NCBI GenBank assembly: GCA_026770595.1
Contig: MU634463.1
Span: 1 to 12,044, forward strand
Source of the DNA: Ochromonadaceae sp. CCMP2298
Lineage: Eukaryota > Sar > Synurophyceae > Ochromonadales > Ochromonadaceae
DNA: 12,044 nucleotides
Direction: 5' to 3'
A model generated the notes under the pieces. The model was given only the letters and a program-made list of their open reading frames with translations. It was not told the origin of the DNA and did no database searches. Numbering within the stretch: position 1 is the stretch's first letter; the number at the start of each line of letters is the position of its first letter. The position numbers and the translations under genes are program-made. This document shows positions 6,364-12,044 of the stretch, in pieces.

Positions 6364-9300
6364 CTACGCCTGCTCCAGCCCCCCCGGCCCCCACCACCAC
6401 AAGTCCTGCGGCCGTACGCCCAGAGGAGTAAACCACACCAGGCTAAACCGTTCCCCCACGAAGGGCAACGTCCAGTGCCTTTGCGTCCACCCCCCAAACT
6501 CCAATGGCGCATAGCGGATCCCATGTGCCTCCCCCTCCACCGCCAGCTCCCCACCCGCGAAGTCTCCGAGCGCCACGATGAGGCTCTGGGACTGACCCGA
6601 GCCCGCGCCCGAGTCCCGATGCGGGGAGAACTGCGCGTGCCTGTTGACTGCGATAGTGCTGGAGGGGGGTCGGTGCGGGAGCAGCAGGCGCTCGAGGGCG
6701 AAGCAGGCGTGTAGCAGCTCTGGGAAGAGCTCGTTGGCCCTGGGCTGCGTCATGTGCCCAGGCAGCGCACCGATGCTGAAGGAGCCACCCACACCTGCGT
6801 CGCTGATGAGCTCAGCCTCCTTCGCCTCCTCTGCCCCCTCTGTCCCCTCTGTCCCCTCTATCCCCTCTGTCCCTGCCTCGTCTCTCTTTCCGTTTCTCTT
6901 TCCCCCAGGGCTGGTCTTGCCCTTAGCCTTGCTACCAGCACCCGCACTGCCACTGGCAGTACCAGTTGCACCGCCCGCGAGCTTCTGCACCTTCTGATCC
7001 CTCCTCCCCGACGCAGACAGTTTCGTTTTGCGATTGTTGTCCCACTCTCCCTTCCCCTCTTCCTTCCCCTCTCCCTTCCCTTCTCCCTTCCCCTCTCTCT
7101 TCCCCTCTCTCTTCCCCTCTCTCTTCCCCTCTTTCTTCCCCTTCCTCTGCCCGTCCCTCTGCCCCTCCCTTCGCTCCTGCCGCCCCGTCTGCCCCTCCAG
7201 CTTTGCCCCTACCTCCCCCGCTATGCTTGCTTCCGTCTCTGCCTCCGCCACACCAGCGCCTGTCCCCTCTACTGCCTCTGACTGCCCCTTAGGCCCCGCC
7301 TCAGCCTCTGCCACCTCCAACCCTGCCTCTACCTCCACCCCTGCCTCTACCTCCACCCCTGCCTCCACACCGGTGCCGTCTCCATACGAAGCCCCCGCGT
7401 TGACAATAAGCCTCTGCCGACCCGTGCTGTTGGCAGGCCACAGCCCCGAGGCATCTGCGACCCGTAGCAGCCTCAAAACCTCCCTGTACGCCTCAGGGAC
7501 ACCCTCAAAACCCACACCTGCGCCAACACCCTCCCCTCCCTCGCCTCCCTCGACCTCGCCTTCGGTGGAGACGGAACCGGTAACCTCCTCCGCTGCTTTC
7601 ACAGCCCCATCAGCCCCCACACCCGCCCTTACCGCCCCTGCCTCCATCTCCACCCCCGCACCCCCGCCCGCACTGACATCGCGCCCGAACGCCCCTGTGA
7701 ACTGCTGCTCCAGCTGCTCGCGCGTGCGCACTGCCAGCGACTGCAGGCGCTGCTGTCTGTCTACCACCTCTGTGCAGCGCTGCTCGAAGGCCGCCACCCA
7801 CGCCGGACCCGCGGCGCTGCTCATTGCAGAGATGTGCGCCTAAGAAAAAGAAAATAAATACGTTACGATGAATCAATGAATCGGATAGGATAACAATTCC
7901 CAAAACACCAACATGATCGCAGATTAACATAGGTTTGATAACATACTGTTCGACCTGTACCTGCACAGTGCACCGCCATTCCTCCATGCGCACTACGCTT
8001 GCCGCAGTCTCCCGCCTCTGCGCCTGCACCTGCGCCTGCGTCTGAGCCTGGAGTAAGTCTGGAGAGTCCGGGGATTCTGGGGATTCTAGGGATGCTGGGG
8101 ACTGGGACTGGGGCCCCTGCGCGCGTCGTGGGTCCAGTCTTGCATCAACGTACTTGGCCTCGTAGTAGGCGTAACGGCACTCCGCCAGGTACAGACCCCA
8201 TCCAGGCAGAGAGGGCACCTGCAGCACTGAGCTGCGGTCGAAGCTCAGCGTTGCGTACTCCTCTGGCAGGAGTCCTCTGGCAATGCCCACCGCCACGCCC
8301 AGCAGATGGCGCACCTGTCCGCGCAGGAAGGAGTCTCCCGAGACGCTGAAGACGACCCAGGCCTCCCCGTCGATGCTCAGCAGCTCCTTGTGGTAGAGGC
8401 GGTCTACGCGACGCAGGGCTACGCTGTCCTCTGGGGAGGCCCCGCCCGCTGCGTAGTTGTGGAAGGACCTGCGAGAGGTGCCTCCGATGGCCTTGAGAGT
8501 GCGCTTGAGGCGGCGGAAGAAGCCCACCCGCGCCTGTCCCTCGGCTGTCTCCAGGGGGAACTCCTGGTCCATCGCGTACACGCCCCCGCGCACCCCCCCT
8601 GCCCCAGCACCGTCCCCGTCCTCCTCGTCCTCCTCGCCGGTGTCGGCACTTGGCTGGGACTCGCCCAAGCCGAGGCTAAAACCGTTGTCCCTCTTCTGAT
8701 TCTGCCAGTTCCCCCGCGTGCGCACGATGCGCTCCGCAGGCACATTCTCGCCCTCAGAGGGGGGCGGCATGATGAGCGCTAGGGGCAGCATGAACTCGAA
8801 CCTGTACTGAGTGCAGTGCACCTCGGCGTGGAAGTCCGTAGCCAGCACGGGGTGGCGGCCCAGCAGCCGTGCGCTGGGGGGCAGTAGCGCGTTCACGGCA
8901 GCCACCCAGGCCGCGTCGCCGCCCTTGAGCGGGTCCGTCCTCTTGAGTGCCATGCAGATCGAATCGCATACCCCGTGGCAGGACTCCTCCAGACCAAGCA
9001 CTGGAGAGGACCGCTGCAGAGCCCGGGAGGCGCGGGAGGTGCCCTTGGCCCGGTCGACAACCCCGGGAGGGATCTGGGACACAGACTGCAGCCCATGCTC
9101 TAGCACGTATATGGCGCGCAGCAGGTGCCTCTCCGCCTCGTCCACCTGCTCCTCTCTGCCCAGCAGGAAGTCGTCCTTCCACTCATCGCAGTCGGCCACC
9201 GGCTCGGCCAGCCAGCCCAGCAGCAGCACCACCTTCTCAGGCTTGGTGTTGGGCCCCTCGAACCCGTGCACCTCCAGGTGCTTGAAGAGCTTGGTCTTGG

Positions 9301-9367
9301 AGGAGAAGGAGAGGTCGCAGATCGAGCAGATGCAAGCCACGGCCGTGGGGTCCGCCAGGGTGCTCAT
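6364..9367 (-). CDS. Zinc finger / TruA-like / 2OG-Fe(II) oxygenase-like fusion protein, spliced
   Basis: I join 9367-7961 and 7839-6364 (minus) across a 121-nt phase-0 GT-AG intron, giving 960 residues. Residues 14-34 are a C2H2 finger (C-x2-C-x12-H-x3-H). Residues ~45-400 resemble a TruA/Pus1-type pseudouridine synthase: KVVLLLGW, AAVNALLPPSARLLG, HAEVHCTQYRFEFMLP, SFHNYA and SFLRGQVRHLLG (346-357). The place of the catalytic RTDKGVH reads ESCHGVC (128-134), so the usual Asp is absent. Residues ~820-940 look like a double-stranded beta-helix oxygenase: HRD (876-878), His924 and R-F-S (933-935) fit the HxD...H...RxS pattern for iron and 2-oxoglutarate. Two Gly/Glu/Lys-rich inserts lie in the second half. 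The start is uncertain: ATG 9367 directly precedes the finger, but the frame is open to ATG 9604. If unspliced, each half would be a separate ORF with no room for a promoter between them. Confidence 0.65.
6835..6873 (-). repeat. 9-bp repeat coding for (EGT)n in the fusion gene
   Basis: On the + strand CCCTCTGTC is repeated about four times with one variant (CCCTCTATC). On the coding strand it gives EGTEGIEGTEGTEG. It is part of the low-complexity linker just before the oxygenase-like core. Confidence 0.8.
7045..7146 (-). repeat. 12-bp polypurine repeat coding for (KREG/KGEG)n
   Basis: The + strand is an uninterrupted C/T tract of about 100 bases with a 12-bp period near CCCTCTCTCTTC. The coding strand is therefore all purine and encodes a Gly-Lys-Arg-Glu tract. 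Polypurine/polypyrimidine tracts with mirror symmetry can form triplex (H-DNA) structures. Confidence 0.8.
7321..7370 (-). repeat. 18-bp tandem repeat coding for (GVEVEA)n
   Basis: CCCTGCCTCTACCTCCAC occurs at 7321-7338 and 7339-7356, with a degenerate third copy from 7357. It encodes a Gly-Val-Glu-Val-Glu-Ala tract next to a conserved-looking segment (GRQRLIVNAGASYG). Confidence 0.85.
7840..7960 (-). other. Intron of the fusion gene (121 nt)
   Basis: On the minus strand the donor is TGTGCAG/GTACAG (7960) and the acceptor is TTTTCTTTTTCTTAG/GCG (7840), with a strong pyrimidine tract. The interior is AT-rich, unlike the flanking exons. Splicing in phase 0 joins EEWRCTVQ to AHISAMSSAAGP. A second phase-0 donor 6 nt downstream (GTCGAA) is weaker. 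Confidence 0.7.
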
Positions 9368-9765
9368 GTTCACGCCGTCTATGGCTGCAGCGCCGGGAGC
9401 TGTGACAGGCAGATCCGAGGAGGAGGGCAGGCACAGAGTGCCGGAATGATCAGAGCCAGAGAAAGGGCAGAGGAGCATCTCCAAAAAAGGGATATGGATG
9501 GATATGAATTCCCAGGGGACCATCGTGTTGTAACTTACAGAAATTGTGCGCCTTCTGATGAGCTGGCGAGGACTCTGGAACTCTGGAATTGGGATCAGAG
9601 GCATAGAAACTCACTCCGAGACAGTTGCGAAGGTCTCGTTCTCATTCCCAACACTCGTGTAGCATTTGTGGGCAGCAGCGCGCTCTCCGGAACTGCAGCG
9701 TCGTCGGTCAGGTCACAGGAGCCGCATCAAACAGCCCTCGGACAGTTACACACAGGCCAACGCCA
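9368..9765. promoter_or_regulatory. Divergent upstream region of the fusion gene and the unknown plastid-protein gene
   Basis: These 398 bp separate the two chosen ATGs. Part is 5' leader of the fusion gene, with a probable intron. No clear TATA box was seen. The + strand frame of the plastid-protein gene is open upstream from 9625, but only the ATG at 9766 is followed by a signal peptide, so 9766 was chosen. Confidence 0.5.
9400..9538 (-). other. Probable leader intron of the fusion gene
   Basis: On the minus strand a consensus TTTCT/GTAAGT donor starts at 9538. A pyrimidine-rich acceptor (TGCCTGTCACAG) ends at 9400, upstream of the chosen ATG at 9367. Exon 1 from ATG 9604 would be in phase 0, while this acceptor needs phase 1, so the upstream exon is more likely non-coding. 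A shorter alternative (9538 to 9479, ending TTTTTTTGGAG) would keep frame with ATG 9604. Confidence 0.5.
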
Positions 9766-11085
9766 ATGAATAGGAGGTTTCAGATCGCAGTGCTCGCACT
9801 CGCCTGCGCGCAGTGCTTATCGTTTGTACTGGACTCACGGGTAGTGAACCGGCGTGCGTGCACGCCGTTCGCGATGGTGTCTGACGAGGAGTTTTTGGAC
9901 CCCTACCCAGACATTCTAAACTTCGGCGCCCCCTCGACGCCGGACAACGTGCCCATCATCATAGCGGAGAACAGATTAGTAGATGTGGGGAGGGAGGCGA
10001 AAGAGCCGATTGATATAGCGGCGCAAAGGAAGGCGGATCGCTTCAAGTGGGTGCATTGGAACAACTTCCTGGAGGAGGAGCTGGGGGACATGTGGGCGGC
10101 CCTGCTCCCAGGAGAGGAGTGGGTGGGGGAGTGTCGGGACCAGGTGGAGATGCAGAGAGGTGAGCTTTTTCTTTCCATTGTGGCCAATTGTGGCCAATTG
10201 TGGCTAATGCGGGGGTGCTGGATGGGACAAGTGACCTGCATGTGACCATGGGACATCCGGCATCCAAATCTTCTGTCGTATCTCTACCCTTTTTCGTCTG
10301 CCCTCTGTCCTCTATCGTCTATCATCTGCCGTCTAACGCACCCCCCCTCTCTCACCACAGGGCGGGCCATCTGGTCCTCTCGCACTGAGGAGGAGATCAT
10401 GAAGGAGGCGCGCAAGGCCGCCATCGCCAGGAGCCAAGCCATCCCCTCCAAAGTAGCGCTGGTGGTCACTACGGTGTACCTGGACAAGCTGTGCACGCTC
10501 AAGGAGCTGCGTGCTGAGGAGGCTGTTCTCGTGAAAGACTACCTGAAGTGGGTCAGGGATCAGCGCAAGAGGACCAAGAAGGACCCTTTGCCTGGGGCCA
10601 GGAAGGAGCTCGCCAAGCAGTGGGTGGAGCGCTTCCCCTCCTTCCGTATGTCACTCCTGCAAGCGCAATCGCCCAACAACAAACAACGCTTCTCTACAGG
10701 CCTGCACTTCCGCAATCCGCCCACCGTGGTGCTTGACGAGATCACGCCCGTGCTGGATAAAGTCGCCCCCAAGGATGAGACGTACCAGATCATCCCCTTC
10801 AACGGCGGCCCCTCAACGTCCGCCTCTAAGCCCCTCCCTACCAACAACATCAAGACCTCCAGCACGCAGAACGCGCCCCTGTCCGCCGCCTCCGTGGTGA
10901 ACTGGTACAAGACAGCGGAGGAGCTGCGCGACTCAGTGAGCAACCCGTCCGATGAAGAGTCGCCCCTAGCCCCCGGATACGCCCCCAGCATCCCCGCCGC
11001 GGCGCCCAGGCCCAGCTACACAGTGGACGACGTGCCCATGTTCGTGGCCAACAACTGCCCAGAGGAGTACTTCGTCGTGATGTAG
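9766..11085 (+). CDS. Probable plastid-targeted protein of unknown function, two or three exons
   Basis: I do not recognise this family. Exons 9766-10159 and 10361-11085 join in phase 1 to 372 residues; if 10646-10699 is also spliced out, to 354. Residues 1-19 (MNRRFQIAVLALACAQCLS) form a signal peptide with Phe at the likely +1 position and a basic stretch after it (SRVVNRRACTPFAM), like the bipartite presequence of a complex plastid. The mature part begins acidic (SDEEFLDPYPDIL), then has a Trp-rich segment (FKWVHWNNFLEEELGDMWAALLPGEEW). A charged helical region follows (EEEIMKEARKAAIARSQ through DYLKWVRDQRKRTKKDP and WVERFPSF). The C-terminal third is Pro/Ser/Ala-rich and probably disordered, ending CPEEYFVVM. 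No catalytic motif or membrane segment was seen after the signal peptide. It is divergent from the zinc finger fusion gene. Confidence 0.8.
10160..10360 (+). other. Intron 1 of the unknown plastid-protein gene (201 nt)
   Basis: It runs from GTGAGC to CTCTCTCACCACAG, phase 1. Splicing joins VEMQR to GRAIWSSRTEEE. Near its 5' end a 10-bp unit TGGCCAATTG occurs at 10181-10190 and 10191-10200, with degenerate flanking copies. The 3' half is pyrimidine-rich. Confidence 0.85.
10646..10699 (+). other. Candidate 54-nt stop-free intron
   Basis: A GTATGT donor and a CGCTTCTCTACAG acceptor bracket 54 bases, a multiple of three with no in-frame stop. Splicing joins FPSF to RLHFRNPP; retention adds 18 Ser/Gln/Asn-rich residues that differ in character from the flanking sequence. 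Whether it is spliced cannot be decided here. Confidence 0.5.
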
Positions 11086-11366
11086 TCAGGAAGTCGGGAA
11101 GTCAGGAATTTCTACACTCAGTCCCACGTTCGTGTCCCTCACTCGTACACGTATGTGCGCATGGTGGCGGCGTCACAGGAGCGGCATCAGAGGAGGGAGG
11201 GGGCGGTATTCCCTTGGGACTGGGCATCTGTACATAGTCAAAAGACAGTCAGTCAGTGGCCGCACAGGGGTGTGGAGTCGAGTCCGGAGTACGTTACCTA
11301 TACGTTAACTTTCCTCCTCCTGTAAATCCCCATGAGGCCGATTCACGATCTCAGTAAAACAAAGCT

Positions 11367-11381
11367 CGGTTTTTAAAACCG
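11367..11381. repeat. Short quasi-palindrome CGGTTTT-T-AAAACCG
   Basis: Two perfect 7-base arms flank one T. It lies just left of the large inverted repeat. It could be a hairpin in RNA or a protein-binding site. Confidence 0.6.
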
Positions 11382-11401
11382 CAATCTTCTTAGTGCTGAA
11401 A

Positions 11402-11696
11402 TTCATCGTGAATCCGCTCACCTGCCGAGCGGTAGCCAAACCCAGCCTCTGAGGTAAAGGGTTAAATTTCACAGCCAAAAGCGCCTAAATGAGAGATATT
11501 TTGATACAGAAAACGCTGCAACCAGAATTCGAAGTCGAACGAGGACGATTCGAAACGAATGCTCGTCGCAGAAACCGAATTTTGTGCAAAATATCTCTCA
11601 TTTAGGCGCTTTTGGCAGGCAAAAAAACGAATAACCCTTTACCTCAGAGGCTGGAGTTTTGACTACCGCTCGGCAGGTGAGCGGATTCACGATGAA
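11402..11696. repeat. Long imperfect inverted repeat (foldback), arms 11402-11503 and 11587-11696
   Basis: The reverse complement of the left arm matches the right arm in three perfect blocks of about 30, 23 and 34 bases. They are separated by two short divergent segments (10 versus 17 bases, then about 8). The blocks include ATTTAGGCGCTTTTGGC, AACCCTTTACCTCAGAGGC and GGTGAGCGGATTCACGATG. The 83-nt spacer has its own small core stem (ATTCG-AAA-CGAAT at 11548-11560). No target-site duplication or transposase was seen, so a MITE-like foldback or a hairpin-RNA locus are both possible. Confidence 0.9.
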
Positions 11697-11708
11697 AATG
11701 CTTTGCTA

Positions 11709-11749
11709 GTGTTAAGTGACCTAGAAAAATGTATCAATAGCTTTAACAC
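11709..11749. repeat. Small inverted repeat AGTGTTAA / TTAACACT
   Basis: Eight-base arms at about 11709-11716 and 11742-11749 lie within 15 bases of the right end of the large foldback. The loop is AT-rich. Confidence 0.6.
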
Positions 11750-12044
11750 TTAATCTGGTGAAGGATCTGGGGCTAAAGTTTATTGAATATTGCCTTGAAC
11801 CAAGGTGAGGGTTGGGAGGTTTAAAAAACTGTTACTCTTTTGGGTCGCTTTTTATCACAATTATATGTGTGGACATGTCATACCTGATACACTTTCTCGC
11901 CAAAAATCTCAGGTGCGTGCAATGATCTCCTCGTCACTTTGGGCACATAAAAAGATCCGTCGGGGAGGCTGTCCCCCGCTTGAGGGGTACATGTGTTGGG
12001 GAAGGTCTATTGAAGAGAAGAGTAATTGGTGTTGGTGTTGTTGT

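Larger units (their letters stand above)
11086..12044. other. Gene-free region with foldback structures
   Basis: No convincing coding or RNA gene was found in these 959 bases. The first ~250 should include the 3' UTR of the plastid-protein gene, with AGTCAGGAAGTCGGGAAGTCAGG repeats at about 11084-11107. The long inverted repeat and two small hairpins lie between 11340 and 11750. From about 11750 the DNA is AT-richer than the genes and ends in a GGTGTT-type simple repeat. Confidence 0.6.

Noticed and set aside
7610-7839. Continuation of the minus-strand TruA-like frame past the intron to 7610
   Set aside because: Beyond 7960 the frame loses all family resemblance, runs through AT-rich intron sequence, and then overlaps the oxygenase-half exon in another frame. 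It is simple read-through of the intron.
7028-7843. 271-residue + strand ORF rich in Pro and Ser
   Set aside because: It lies opposite the repeat-rich linker of the fusion gene and is only the complementary reading of the CT-rich repeats.
8306-9769. + strand ORFs opposite the zinc finger/TruA-like exon
   Set aside because: The minus strand here carries a C2H2 finger and several fold motifs; the + frames have none.
11402-11696. Possible tRNA or snoRNA within the foldback
   Set aside because: No cloverleaf, C/D or H/ACA box arrangement could be recognised. The structure is one long imperfect hairpin.
11559-11753. 64-residue + strand ORF starting in the foldback spacer
   Set aside because: Most of it is the right arm of the inverted repeat, so its sequence is constrained by pairing. 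No homology or splice context supports it.

Overview
This window looks like nuclear DNA of a eukaryotic alga with a red-lineage complex (secondary) plastid, most likely an ochrophyte; a haptophyte or cryptophyte is not excluded. The reasons are a chlorophyll a/c (fucoxanthin-type) light-harvesting gene whose presequence is a signal peptide ending in an N-A/F-A-P (ASAFAP-like) site, several short GT-AG introns (about 50-200 nt), high coding GC, and one canonical AATAAA signal. The taxon is inferred from gene content; no database search was possible.

Layout, left to right: (1) the last exon of an organellar, probably mitochondrial, translation initiation factor IF-2 (+), its stop followed at once by a G-quadruplex-like GGG repeat; (2) a convergent PDE6D-type prenyl-binding protein gene (-); (3) a 504-bp AT-rich divergent intergenic region with a 60-bp element repeated at a 78-bp period and a 40-bp element present twice; (4) an isoprenylcysteine methylesterase (ICME)-type alpha/beta-hydrolase (+) carrying a very large low-complexity insert; (5) a three-exon light-harvesting protein gene (+); (6) a long minus-strand gene that I reconstruct as one spliced 960-residue protein: C2H2 zinc finger, TruA-like pseudouridine-synthase fold without a recognisable catalytic Asp motif, then a 2OG-Fe(II)-oxygenase-like domain; (7) a divergent gene (+) for a probable plastid-targeted protein of unknown function, including a candidate 54-nt stop-free intron; (8) about 960 bp without a recognised gene, holding a long foldback (arms about 102 and 110 nt, 83-nt spacer).

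Functional links: genes 2 and 4 act on the same kind of substrate. PDE6D solubilises prenylated proteins, and ICME removes the methyl ester from their prenylcysteine terminus. They share one divergent upstream region, which suggests co-regulation of prenyl-protein trafficking. The zinc-finger/TruA/oxygenase fusion is the most unusual coding locus. Low-complexity pyrimidine-rich DNA (CCTCTGCC-type on the + strand) lies inside both the + strand ICME gene and the - strand fusion gene, so it encodes Ala/Ser/Pro tracts in one and Gly/Glu/Lys/Arg tracts in the other.
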